Origin: Verrucomicrobiota bacterium
GTDB taxonomy: Bacteria > Verrucomicrobiota > Verrucomicrobiia > Opitutales > UBA2995
NCBI GenBank assembly: GCA_027297085.1
Contig: JAPUIL010000619.1
Span: forward strand, 1-10,283
Direction: 5' to 3'
DNA: 10,283 nt
The position numbers and the translations under genes were made by a program. The notes below the pieces were generated by a model. The model worked only from the letters and a program-made list of their open reading frames with translations. It searched no databases and was not told the origin of the DNA. Of the stretch, positions 1 through 7,455 are shown piece after piece (the stretch's first letter is position 1; the number at the start of each line of letters is the position of its first letter).

Positions 1-210
1 AGGAGAAGGTTGAAAACACCCTTGGCTGAATTAAGAGCGGTGCTTCGTAGTCTGTATCCTCCAAATGAGACGACGTTGATTATCGTGACTTCTAATGATC
101 ACACCCTTCGAGACAGCTGCGATCTGGAACTATTTAGCCGATGGTCAGGTGAAAGGGCTTCACCTTTTGTTTACCATCTCGGAGTGACTCTTGCGGAGTT
201 CAAGCAATAG
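1..210 (+). CDS. Possible 3' end of an unidentified gene, cut by the left edge
   Basis: An open frame runs from the first base of the window to a TAG at 208-210, about 69 codons. A TTG at position 10 directly follows AGGAGAAGG with no spacer, so it is a poor start. The frame is more likely the C-terminal end of a gene that begins outside the window. I do not recognise it with confidence. The stretch TLIIVTSNDH (about residues 26-35) followed by SPFVYHLG (about residues 54-61) faintly recalls the end of a sulfatase/alkaline-phosphatase fold protein, where a strand leads into a (S/T)DH metal site and then a (V/I)PF(I/V) strand. Here an Asn is inserted before DH, so the match is weak. It is the only plus-strand candidate and converges on the minus-strand cluster. 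It may be a real terminal fragment, a decayed remnant or chance. Confidence 0.3.
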   Translation, partial: RRRLKTPLAELRAVLRSLYPPNETTLIIVTSNDHTLRDSCDLELFSRWSGERASPFVYHLGVTLAEFKQ

Positions 211-287
211 TCATTGAATATGGGTACAAACCCCTAGCTAGCCACGTATCGCCCTCCCCTTCTTATTTCAAGCTATTCTGCCATCCC
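211..287. other. Convergent intergenic region without a clear terminator
   Basis: This stretch lies between the possible plus-strand gene end and the end of the minus-strand cluster. It holds only a 4-bp hairpin (GGGT, four-base loop, ACCC at about 222-233) with no following T-run, and a short CTAGCTAG palindrome. I see no convincing terminator, promoter or RNA gene here. Confidence 0.4.
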
Positions 288-2219
288 TCAGTTTTTGACT
301 GATCGAAGTGGTATCTTCGCAGACTGACTCGCCTCTGATGGAATAGAACTTGACACCAAACTGAACAGACGTTGTCGCAAAACCTCTTCTTGCATTGAGG
401 TACAGTCTTTCAGGAAAGCTTCAAGTTCTTGCGAAAAGCGTTCACAATCGATGTCAATCGGATCAAGCGAAACGATCTTCGGAAAGACGGTAGGGGTAGC
501 TTCTTCGTACGGATAAAAGAGTTCCTCCTGCAGTTTTTCCCCCGGTCGCAAACCTGTGTAATGGATCTCGATAGCCTTATCAGACAGGCCGGAAAGGTTA
601 ATCATGTCTTGAGCAAGATCGAGAATCCTAACCGGTTTTCCCATGTCGAGCACATAGATTTCGCCTTTGGATCCCAAAGTGGCTGCCCTAATTACTAGCT
701 GCACCGCTTCTGGAATAGTCATGAAAAATCGCGTGGCATTCCGATCAGTGATGATCAAGGGGCCACCCTGCTGAATTTGCGTTCGGAAAACTTCCACCAC
801 ACTTCCGTTACTACCCAAAACATTGCCAAAACGAACACAGGAAAACAGAGTCTTCTTGTTGGCTGAAGTTTGAATGATCAGCTCCACCACGCGTTTGCAT
901 GCCCCCATTATACTTTTGGGGTTAACCGCTTTATCTGTAGACAGCATGACGAAGCGCTCACAATGCACTTCTTCGGCCAGGTTCAAAAGGGTTACCGTCC
1001 CTTGAATATTGGTAGTCACCGCCTCAAGACTATTTTCTTCCATGAGAGGAACTTGTTTGTTAGCAGCCGCATGGAAAATGACCTGTGGCCGGCAAAAATG
1101 CAACAGTGACGAAAGACGTTTGTCGTCTCGAATGTCGCAAAGTAGGGCCCTCCGTGCAATATGTGGTTGGGAATACTCTAGCTTGCGGTCAATCTCATAC
1201 AAACTATTTTCATGTTTGTCGAGTAAAATTAACTCCGATGGAACGAAAGCACCCAGCTGACGGCAGATTTCGCTGCCAATGGAGCCGCCGGCACCAGTAA
1301 CTAAGATTCGTTTGCCGTGAAAGTATTTCTTTATATTCGCAGAAAAACCTTTAAAGTCAGTTACTTCGCGGCCCAGTAAATCGTCGATGTTGACGTCTCT
1401 AAGCTTTTTGATACTCACCTTGTCATCCAGAATTTCGAACAAACCCGGGACAATCTTCACGGGGATCGGCATGGCTTCACAAGTCTCGACAATTCGACGA
1501 ATATCTTTCGAACTAGCATTGGCTATAGCAATAATCACCCTGTCCACACCGCGTGTTTGAACCAGCGCAGGAATATCGGCGGTCTTCCCAATGACATTGG
1601 TGCCATGAATCGTCGTGTTCAGCTTTTCGGGGTTGTCATCAACGAAGCCGACCACGTCCCAATTGAGATTTTTCTTTTTTCTCGCTTCCTTGGCGACCAT
1701 GATTCCCACCTCTCCAGCTCCTACCAGCAAAACCCTGGAAGATTTGGCCTTGAGCGGAATTCTCCCTGGTCTTGTCTCGGACCTTTCGAACCAAAGACGA
1801 CGTAGAAGGCGCACGCTTATAGCACCACCGAGTGCTAATAGAAAATCAATAAACGTGATGCCCAAAGATATACGCCAAATCTGATTGTCTGGAGTGAGGA
1901 GAAGCCTGCCGAGACTGAACAGTGCCGATGGTACCGTGGTTGCGACGCTTAAGGTTAATAGGTCATTCAGGCTGAAGTAGCTCCAGAGTTGTCGGTACAC
2001 CCCCAATGCAAAATTGGTGAGGAGCCGCAGCCCGACCACCCCCACCAACAAATATTGTAACTGCCGAAAGTAGTCGTCCGGAGGTCTGCCGTCGAAGCGA
2101 ACCCAATACGCCAGCACAAAGGCAAAGCTGTAAATTATTGCGTCCAGGCTTATTTTGGGAAGGTTCTTAGTCATAGTCTGGCAATAGAAGTACGGATTGT
2201 TTTTCAGGGTTTCGCCCAT
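288..2219 (-). CDS. Membrane NDP-HexNAc 4,6-dehydratase (WbpM/CapD family)
   Basis: A 643-residue enzyme predicted to convert UDP-GlcNAc to UDP-2-acetamido-2,6-dideoxy-4-keto-hexose at the inner face of the membrane. It is the full length typical of long WbpM-type proteins. Four hydrophobic segments lie at about 26-41, 56-75, 86-107 and 117-140. A first Rossmann domain follows with GxGxxG at 167-172, then the catalytic SDR domain with GAGGSIG at 309-315. The catalytic Tyr is replaced by Met in M438-GAC-K442, as known for this branch, and STDKAVNP (427-434) precedes it. RFGNVLGS and GLRPGEKLQEE are also family hallmarks. The chosen ATG has GGGAG three bases upstream. A TTG at 2234 and an ATG at 2174 are alternatives. 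The gene lies 57 bp after the WecA-like gene and closes the cluster, as wbpM does in Pseudomonas O-antigen loci. Function is secure; the exact sugar is inferred. Confidence 0.95.
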   Translation of the reverse strand: MGETLKNNPYFYCQTMTKNLPKISLDAIIYSFAFVLAYWVRFDGRPPDDYFRQLQYLLVGVVGLRLLTNFALGVYRQLWSYFSLNDLLTLSVATTVPSALFSLGRLLLTPDNQIWRISLGITFIDFLLALGGAISVRLLRRLWFERSETRPGRIPLKAKSSRVLLVGAGEVGIMVAKEARKKKNLNWDVVGFVDDNPEKLNTTIHGTNVIGKTADIPALVQTRGVDRVIIAIANASSKDIRRIVETCEAMPIPVKIVPGLFEILDDKVSIKKLRDVNIDDLLGREVTDFKGFSANIKKYFHGKRILVTGAGGSIGSEICRQLGAFVPSELILLDKHENSLYEIDRKLEYSQPHIARRALLCDIRDDKRLSSLLHFCRPQVIFHAAANKQVPLMEENSLEAVTTNIQGTVTLLNLAEEVHCERFVMLSTDKAVNPKSIMGACKRVVELIIQTSANKKTLFSCVRFGNVLGSNGSVVEVFRTQIQQGGPLIITDRNATRFFMTIPEAVQLVIRAATLGSKGEIYVLDMGKPVRILDLAQDMINLSGLSDKAIEIHYTGLRPGEKLQEELFYPYEEATPTVFPKIVSLDPIDIDCERFSQELEAFLKDCTSMQEEVLRQRLFSLVSSSIPSEASQSAKIPLRSVKN

Positions 2220-2276
2220 TGGCTCCCGTTCCAAGAAAAATCTCTCGTCTAGGCAAAGAGTTTTGAAAGACGCGAA

Positions 2277-3344
2277 TCATAACGTGTCGACTAAACTGGG
2301 GACTTGAGGTCGGAGCTGCCGAGTGCGTTTACGTTCCTCCCAAACCACATAGCTCCACAGGGCTAAGCACAACACCGGTAAAAGGAGACCCACAAGGACA
2401 GCGCTACCAGGAACTTCCATGGTGAAAATGTGCGCCAGGCCAGCTCCAACTACGGCGAGGACAACATAAAGCAACGACAAAAAGTGATGACTGTGGCCAA
2501 CGATCAGTAACCGTTGATACAGGTGCGAGCGATGAGCAACTAAGATATTCTCCCCATGATATAGGCGACGAAGCAGTGTAAAGGTGGTATCGAAGACAAA
2601 AGGCCACAAAATCAGCACACCAGACAGGGCCAGAGCAGGATTGTGGTGAGCAGCGATGACAGACAACACTGCAAAGGTGTAGCCTAAAAAGGCGCTTCCT
2701 ACGTCACCCATGAAAATCCGAGCAGGATACCAGTTATGACCTAGGAACCCCAGGCTACTGGCCGCCACCAGCATGCCCAATCCGCCTACCAAAAATTGGT
2801 CGGTAACCCAACCCAGCAATACCCACGCGGATCCTGCCACCACTGCCTGACCTCCAGCAAGGCCATCAATGCCGTCCATGAAATTGTAGGCATTGGTTAG
2901 TCCTACAATCCATAGAAAGGTGATCGGTAGGCCCAGCCAACCCAAGTGGAGTTCGCCAACAATCGGAATGCTGACCGTTTGCCAGGAGCCGAAACCGAGG
3001 ATGACCAGAATGGCGGCCAGTCCGTGGACGAAGAGGCGCAGATTCCGAGATAGTCCGTACAAGTCGTCTACTAAACTGACGCAAGCGATAAACCCCGCCC
3101 CGATTATGAACGTTGTGATTGCTGTCAAGGGCCAGGCCGGATCGTGGAGCCAAAAGACGACAATCCCGACTAATGTGATCGCAACTATGGCCAGCCCACC
3201 AGCACGGGGAATTGGGCGGTCGTGAGAACTGCGCTCATTAGGAACATCCAGCGCGTGATGTCCTTCAGCCCAGCGGCGTAAGGCAGCAACCCCCATATAA
3301 GACAACCCTATCACCGCCAGACTCAGGCTCACAATTTGAAACAT
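2277..3344 (-). CDS. Polyprenyl-phosphate HexNAc-1-phosphate transferase (WecA/WbpL family)
   Basis: A 355-residue polytopic membrane protein of the glycosyltransferase 4/MraY superfamily. These enzymes start lipid-linked glycan assembly by moving a HexNAc-1-phosphate from its UDP carrier to undecaprenyl phosphate. About ten hydrophobic helices are visible. The conserved cytoplasmic motifs are all present: the N-terminal NERSSHDRPIPRAGG (36-50), the Asp pair in LVDDLYGLS (91-99), NAYNFMDGIDGLAG (151-164), FMGDVGSAFLG (211-221) and the sugar-recognition loop AHRSHLYQRL (270-279). The length is normal. The ATG is the first start after an in-frame TAA nine bases upstream, and its ribosome site is weak. 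It sits between a WbpV-like SDR and a WbpM-like dehydratase, the same order as wbpV-wbpL-wbpM. The likely donor is therefore UDP-QuiNAc, UDP-FucNAc or UDP-GlcNAc; the sequence alone cannot say which. Confidence 0.93.
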   Translation of the reverse strand: MFQIVSLSLAVIGLSYMGVAALRRWAEGHHALDVPNERSSHDRPIPRAGGLAIVAITLVGIVVFWLHDPAWPLTAITTFIIGAGFIACVSLVDDLYGLSRNLRLFVHGLAAILVILGFGSWQTVSIPIVGELHLGWLGLPITFLWIVGLTNAYNFMDGIDGLAGGQAVVAGSAWVLLGWVTDQFLVGGLGMLVAASSLGFLGHNWYPARIFMGDVGSAFLGYTFAVLSVIAAHHNPALALSGVLILWPFVFDTTFTLLRRLYHGENILVAHRSHLYQRLLIVGHSHHFLSLLYVVLAVVGAGLAHIFTMEVPGSAVLVGLLLPVLCLALWSYVVWEERKRTRQLRPQVPSLVDTL

Positions 3345-3505
3345 CTCTATTTAACTTGCTTTTTTAGTCCCCTGTGGGCTGACAACCCCAGCGGCGCTTA
3401 TTGTATACTTTCAGAAAATTGAGAATCAAGGATTAAAGCCTGTTCTGGGCGAAGTCTCGCTCTCAGCATCGACAGTAAATTTAAAAACATTGAACTAGGT
3501 CACAT
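3345..3505 (-). other. 161-bp intergenic gap, the largest in the cluster
   Basis: This non-coding gap separates the WbpV-like SDR gene from the WecA-like gene. It is A+T-rich near its centre and contains a probable promoter (3400-3429) reading towards the last two genes. A 12-base inverted repeat, GCGA-AGTC-TCGC, lies at about 3450-3461 but lacks a T-tract, so it does not look like an intrinsic terminator. No small ORF or JUMPstart/ops element was seen. Confidence 0.5.
3400..3429 (-). promoter_or_regulatory. Probable sigma70 promoter for the last two genes
   Basis: On the minus strand TTGATT (3424-3429) is followed after 16 bases by TATACA (3402-3407), or after 18 bases by TACAAT (3400-3405). 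Both are close to the -35/-10 consensus. Transcription would begin roughly 50 bases upstream of the WecA-like ATG at 3344. The site falls in the only long gap of the cluster, which supports it. The call rests on pattern alone. Confidence 0.5.
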
Positions 3506-4501
3506 CTACGTCTCTCGCAAACTCCGATGCCAACCTTGGGTTAGGGCAAACTCCGATCGGAATTCCAACTCTTTCCGAATTTTGTCGCCTCCGACCGCTA
3601 CGTCCTCCACCAGCTTATTTACCAGGGCACGGTTTACAGGCGGACGGACTCCCACCGAGCGGAAAACGTCTTCTATCGCACCAGCCAAAACACGAGCAGG
3701 TGCAGCAGGACAGTAGTACTTCGGTGGGCTCTTATCCAGGGCCCGGCAGATAGCACCTAAAACATCACGAAGCGTGTGGATGTGCCCATCGGTAACGTTG
3801 TAAATCTGGCCAGCAGCCTCAGGACGTTCGGCAGCCAGTAAGGCCGCCTTGGATACGTCCTCATTATAGATGAGCGTGCGCCGGTTGCATCCATCGCCGA
3901 GTGGGACAAACCACCCTCTGCGCAGAGCTGCAATCAAACGAGCGTAGTTTCCCTTGACGTGGGGTCCATACACCGCAGCCAAGCGCAGCACCACCGCCAA
4001 TGGTCCCTTTTTCTTCCCCTGCCTGGCACTCAAAACAATCTCCTCAGCCTCGCACTTGGTTTGGGCATACAGAGACTGTGGGCGCAGAGGCGAACTCTCG
4101 TCTAACACCTCAGGAGGTTGACTGGGCCCATAAACAGAAATCGTACTGAAGAAGACGAGGCGACGCACGTCAGCTGCTTGAGCCGCGTCAGTCACGCACT
4201 GTGTGCCCTGCACATTGACACGCTCGTATTCTGCTTGCAGTGATGAGCTGGGGTCGCTAGCATGCACTTTGGCGGCCAAATGAAAAACTACATCGACACC
4301 GCTCACGGCTCTATTCACGGTGTGGCTATCTGTAATATCGGCGAGGAACTGGGCCACAGATTCGGGTAGGCTACCCGGCAAGGGAGGGCCCCGAAACAGC
4401 ACACGCACCCGATAGCCTTTATTGAGTAAACGTCGAATCAGGGCAGGCCCAATGGTGCCCGTAGCACCTGTAACCAGAGCTAACTTATCTTGCGCAGCCA
4501 T
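3506..4501 (-). CDS. NAD-dependent epimerase/dehydratase, probable UDP-4-keto-HexNAc reductase or 4-epimerase (WbpV/WbjF type)
   Basis: A 331-residue soluble extended SDR. The N-terminal nucleotide site is TGATGTIG (G12, G15, G18), the strand VVFHLAAKVHA (71-81) is typical of GalE-like enzymes, and the catalytic set is S119/T120 in FFSTISVYG with Y145-AQT-K149. RLAAVYGPHVKGNY (173-186) and the substrate-side RRTLIYNEDVSKA (207-219) match the WbpV/GalE-like subgroup. In known pathways such enzymes reduce the 4-keto product of WbpM to UDP-D-QuiNAc (WbpV, WreQ) or UDP-D-FucNAc (WbpK). The position just upstream of the WbpL/WecA-like and WbpM-like genes favours that job. A plain UDP-HexNAc 4-epimerase remains possible. 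The ATG at 4501 is 21 bp after the glycosyltransferase stop, with no strong Shine-Dalgarno site. The family is certain; the product stereochemistry is open. Confidence 0.88.
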   Translation of the reverse strand: MAAQDKLALVTGATGTIGPALIRRLLNKGYRVRVLFRGPPLPGSLPESVAQFLADITDSHTVNRAVSGVDVVFHLAAKVHASDPSSSLQAEYERVNVQGTQCVTDAAQAADVRRLVFFSTISVYGPSQPPEVLDESSPLRPQSLYAQTKCEAEEIVLSARQGKKKGPLAVVLRLAAVYGPHVKGNYARLIAALRRGWFVPLGDGCNRRTLIYNEDVSKAALLAAERPEAAGQIYNVTDGHIHTLRDVLGAICRALDKSPPKYYCPAAPARVLAGAIEDVFRSVGVRPPVNRALVNKLVEDVAVGGDKIRKELEFRSEFALTQGWHRSLRET

Positions 4502-4522
4502 TGTGCCGCTTCGCCGACTATC

Positions 4523-5740
4523 CTAGTCTCTCAGCAGCGTCTCCACCGCATCAATGGACGCGTCCTTTGAAAAATGCGCGGCGGCATACTCGACACCCTT
4601 CTTCCCATAGCTATTGAGATTGCCCCGTTCATGATACATCTTCCTTACAAGATCCGCCGCTTTTTGGGGATCATCCGATACTGTCGTGTATCCGCATCCT
4701 GCCTCTCTGATTATCTGATGGCCATCACTCTCCTTATGTAAAAAGGCAACAACAGGGATACCACAAGCCATGAATCCCACGATCTTTCCCGGATATACTG
4801 GCGTTCTGTTTTTGCTATTTAAACAAGCCAATCCAACATCCATGTCCTTAACCAAGGCCGGGTAATCATCTCTGGAAACGAAGGGTTGGAACATCACATT
4901 GTAAAGCCCATAGTCCTCTACCAGTCTTTGCGCCCTTTGTTTTTCGCTTCCCTCTCCCACAATGAGAAAACAGATTTCTGAAATGTCTCTGACTTCTTTG
5001 GCTACTTTGATGAGAAAGTCGAGATCTTGTGACGGCCCCAATATTCCGGCCAACAAAAATATGAATTTTCCATCCAGGCCGTATTGTTTTAGGAAAATAC
5101 CAGTGCGTTTTGCGTTTCTGTATGGCGCAAAATCGATCCAATTGTGGATGGTAGTAATCTTGCTCGCTGGAATATTCTTCCTCTGTATCAAGTATTCCGC
5201 ACTCTTGTTCGAATGGGTGGTTATTCTATCGGCTGCAGAGTACGCCTTTCCTTCAAGATGCTCCAAAAACCGGATCAGAACAGGGTTTCTTAGGACTCCA
5301 AGATCGATGGCGTTCTGGGGAAAAATATCTTGAACGTTCACAATGAATCTTGCCTTGTACGATCTTTTGACGATTCTGCCCAGAATGGTTAATGGCAATG
5401 GAGGACTGTACATCATCACCACGTCAATATTCTCTGGGGCGAACTTTTTCAATTTCCTAAGAAAGACATACGGCAACAACAACTCCCCCATTCCTCTAAT
5501 CAAATAGCTTGCCTTCTGATGGGGCAAAGTATTGACTCTGATGACTTTCACCCCTCGTTCGGTTGGCGCCTGGAGAATATCCTTTCGGTTTTTGTTTGCC
5601 AGAAGAATCGCCCTAGGATAGGACGTCATAACGGTGACTTGGTGCCCTCTTTGGGCCAAGCCTTCGGCCAATTCCTCAATCATATAGGAAATCGATCGGA
5701 TCTCAGGGGGATATTGGTCCGTGATCAACAGAATGTTCAT
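4523..5740 (-). CDS. Glycosyltransferase family 4, WbuB-like
   Basis: A 405-residue GT-B fold glycosyltransferase, probably cytoplasmic and membrane-associated, that would add a sugar to the undecaprenyl-linked repeat unit. The N-terminal acceptor domain begins MNILLITDQYPPEIRS and carries VNVQDIFPQNAI (134-145), a WbuB-like stretch. The linker HNWIDFAPY is at 199-207. The C-terminal donor domain has LLAGILGPSQDLDFL (229-243), FLIVGEGSEK (258-267) and PGKIVGFMACGIPVVAF (317-333), the usual nucleotide-sugar site. I chose the ATG at 5740 because the canonical first strand starts there. The frame extends to a TTG at 5797 that would overlap the preceding cupin gene. WbuB and WbjE, the relatives that follow the L-HexNAc 2-epimerase in E. 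coli and Pseudomonas loci, are assigned to L-FucNAc/L-QuiNAc transfer, which fits this position. The gene looks more A+T-rich than its upstream neighbours. Confidence 0.9.
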   Translation of the reverse strand: MNILLITDQYPPEIRSISYMIEELAEGLAQRGHQVTVMTSYPRAILLANKNRKDILQAPTERGVKVIRVNTLPHQKASYLIRGMGELLLPYVFLRKLKKFAPENIDVVMMYSPPLPLTILGRIVKRSYKARFIVNVQDIFPQNAIDLGVLRNPVLIRFLEHLEGKAYSAADRITTHSNKSAEYLIQRKNIPASKITTIHNWIDFAPYRNAKRTGIFLKQYGLDGKFIFLLAGILGPSQDLDFLIKVAKEVRDISEICFLIVGEGSEKQRAQRLVEDYGLYNVMFQPFVSRDDYPALVKDMDVGLACLNSKNRTPVYPGKIVGFMACGIPVVAFLHKESDGHQIIREAGCGYTTVSDDPQKAADLVRKMYHERGNLNSYGKKGVEYAAAHFSKDASIDAVETLLRD

Positions 5741-5775
5741 TGACGGGCGATGTGGAATGAAAGATATCAGGTTCG

Positions 5776-6216
5776 TCAGCGTTCCACGACGGCCCAAATG
5801 TCCCAGTAGTGAGCATCAAAACGCACGTCGTCATTCTGCGACTCTTCGATCGTAGCTGTCGAGAAGAAGACCAATTTGGTATCGGCTGTTAACGACTTGA
5901 AGCCGTTAGCAAAGCCGGGGGGTATGTAAAGAATGCTGGGTTTGGCAGCAGACAGCACAAAGCGATGTACCTCACTATTCCGGTTGGGCTCTCGCCAATC
6001 ATCTATCTGGACAGCAGCAACAATCGCAGCCCCCTGCACGACCAACACATACTTTGCTTCATGCCGGTGTGCGTGCCATGCACGCACGAACCCTGCTTGG
6101 TGGTTACTCACGATATAGAAGCGTCTGATCCCATCAAAATTAAAGCCATTCACAGAAAGCAACTCACCGCGATCGTCAATCCTCACCTCCCCCTTAATTA
6201 ATCTCGGTTCACTCAT
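5776..6216 (-). CDS. Small cupin, RmlC-like sugar-nucleotide epimerase/isomerase
   Basis: A 146-residue single-domain cupin related to dTDP-4-keto-rhamnose 3,5-epimerase and to the C-terminal cupin of CapF. It starts with GEVRIDDRGELLSV (9-22). It has the His-rich barrel strand VRAWHAHRHEAKYV (44-57), then YIPPGFANGFKSL (97-109), and ends DDVRFDAHYWDIWAV, similar to RmlC. The His usual in the GFAHGF motif is Asn104 here. Such proteins act on 4-keto sugars, epimerising C3 and/or C5 or shifting the keto group. The start is firm: the ATG overlaps the preceding 2-epimerase stop as ATGA, and AGAGAGGA (6223-6230) lies six bases upstream. Translational coupling to the 2-epimerase implies a shared pathway. 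The protein is shorter than RmlC (about 180 residues), so the exact reaction, or a non-catalytic role, is unresolved. Confidence 0.85.
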   Translation of the reverse strand: MSEPRLIKGEVRIDDRGELLSVNGFNFDGIRRFYIVSNHQAGFVRAWHAHRHEAKYVLVVQGAAIVAAVQIDDWREPNRNSEVHRFVLSAAKPSILYIPPGFANGFKSLTADTKLVFFSTATIEESQNDDVRFDAHYWDIWAVVER

Positions 6217-7397
6217 AGACCGTCCTCTCTAAAAGAACGCCGAATGTCCAGGTGGTAGTCAGTTGGCCTGTGCCGTCCAAAAGTTCCCTCCTGAAGACGG
6301 CTGACGAGATCTGCCGTAATCCGTTCCGAGGCGCGGCCATCCCCCAACGGATTTGGCCAGGTCTTGCCGTACAAGGACTCCAGCTTGGCATAAATCGTCT
6401 GTAGGGGATATGCCTCCGGTTGAGTTGGGTCAAATTTTACGCTTGAGCCAACATCATACACCTGAGGGCGCTCGGTGGATTTACGGACTTGCAACGAGGG
6501 TACCTGCAGGACACAGGTCTCTTCTACCACAGTCCCTGAATCGGTAATCACCCCGCGTGAATTGGTCATGAGGACTAGCATTTCCTCGTAACCGATGGGA
6601 TCCACCATTATTACGTTAGCCGGCAAGTTCAACCCATACTCCTTCAATACCTTCTGCGTGCGGTAGCTCGCTGTAAAGTAGACCTTCCGATCTGTAGCGC
6701 CGATCAGCGTGAGAATATTCTTAAAAGACTCCAATAAATGGACATTCTCGCGCCGGTGACAGGTCATTAAGTAATACTGGCCCGGTTCTATCTGCCGCTC
6801 TTGAAAGAAGGCGTCACTGGCCAACTGGTCATAGTAGTCTTTCTTATCAAAATAGTACCTATTGAGAACATCGACGATCGGGTTGGTTGTCAAGATAATA
6901 CTCTCAGGATTTAGTCCTTCTGCGATACCCTGTTGTTTATATTCCTCATAGTATGTGTAAATGACGTCGGAGAGGTGATCGATCGCCATTCGGTACTTTT
7001 CCTCCGGCATGCGCCAGTCGTAGGAGCGCATGCACCCTTCAATATGCACGATCGGAATATCCAACTGCGCAGCCGCCAGGCAGCCCATGACCGTATTGGT
7101 ATCGCCCAGGAATACCACGGCCTCCGGCCTGAAGTCGTGTAGCACCGGGTACAAACCTGCAATGACGGCGGAACTCACCTCTGCGTCAGTTTCGCCGCCG
7201 GCATTCAATTCAATCTCCGGTGGCTGGACGCCCAACTCTCGAAAGAACACGTCCTTCAAGTTGTCGGAATAATGTTGGCCAGACCAGATGAACCGAACGT
7301 CGAACTCCGGATTGGAGCGGATTGAATTAAGCACCAGGCTGGCTCTGATCACATCGGGTCGTATCCCCAGAACAAAGGCTAGTCGTTTCTTTTTCAT
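6213..7397 (-). CDS. Non-hydrolysing UDP-N-acetylhexosamine 2-epimerase (FnlC/WbjD/QnlB type)
   Basis: A 394-residue GT-B fold enzyme that inverts C2 of a UDP-HexNAc. Known catalytic and binding elements are present: R13 in the N-terminal loop (GIRPDVIR instead of GTRPE), D99 in FLGDTN, E120 in HIEG, E132/E133 in RMPEE, H214 in CHRREN, TDSGTVVEE (285-293) and STERPQ (307-312). The stretch GDTNTV...HIEGCMRSYDWRMPEEKYR is closer to the FnlC/WbjD branch, which acts on 6-deoxy-L-HexNAc, than to WecB, which makes UDP-ManNAc. The neighbours (RmlD-like reductase upstream, WbuB-like transferase downstream) support the L-sugar assignment: UDP-L-PneNAc to UDP-L-FucNAc, or UDP-L-RhaNAc to UDP-L-QuiNAc. 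The length is normal. The ATG follows a 58-bp gap with a weak ribosome site. The stop overlaps the cupin start. An ordinary WecB role is less likely. Confidence 0.92.
   Translation of the reverse strand: MKKKRLAFVLGIRPDVIRASLVLNSIRSNPEFDVRFIWSGQHYSDNLKDVFFRELGVQPPEIELNAGGETDAEVSSAVIAGLYPVLHDFRPEAVVFLGDTNTVMGCLAAAQLDIPIVHIEGCMRSYDWRMPEEKYRMAIDHLSDVIYTYYEEYKQQGIAEGLNPESIILTTNPIVDVLNRYYFDKKDYYDQLASDAFFQERQIEPGQYYLMTCHRRENVHLLESFKNILTLIGATDRKVYFTASYRTQKVLKEYGLNLPANVIMVDPIGYEEMLVLMTNSRGVITDSGTVVEETCVLQVPSLQVRKSTERPQVYDVGSSVKFDPTQPEAYPLQTIYAKLESLYGKTWPNPLGDGRASERITADLVSRLQEGTFGRHRPTDYHLDIRRSFREDGL
6223..6230 (-). promoter_or_regulatory. Strong Shine-Dalgarno site of the cupin gene
   Basis: AGAGAGGA lies six bases before the cupin ATG, inside the last codons of the 2-epimerase. 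Together with the ATGA overlap it fixes the cupin start and suggests coupled translation. Confidence 0.7.
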
Positions 7398-7455
7398 GAG
7401 TTCTATCGAAAACCGAAGGCAAACATCAGCGCCATTTGGATCCTACCCATTAGAC

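Noticed and set aside
222..233. GGGT/ACCC hairpin as the terminator of the cluster
   Set aside because: The four-base stem has no T-run on either side and is too weak to call.
3450..3461. GCGA-AGTC-TCGC inverted repeat as a terminator after the WbpV-like gene
   Set aside because: The stem is only four base pairs and no T-tract follows on the minus strand.
3345..3505. JUMPstart/ops antitermination element
   Set aside because: No GGCGGTAG-like core was found in this or any other intergenic gap of the window.
5741..5797. 19-codon N-terminal extension of the WbuB-like transferase from a TTG
   Set aside because: The extension overlaps the cupin gene and precedes the canonical first strand, MNILLITDQYPP. 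The ATG at 5740 is preferred.
6209..6433. 74-codon minus-strand frame overlapping the cupin start
   Set aside because: It is an out-of-frame shadow of the 2-epimerase 3' end. The real junction is the ATGA overlap with a strong ribosome site.
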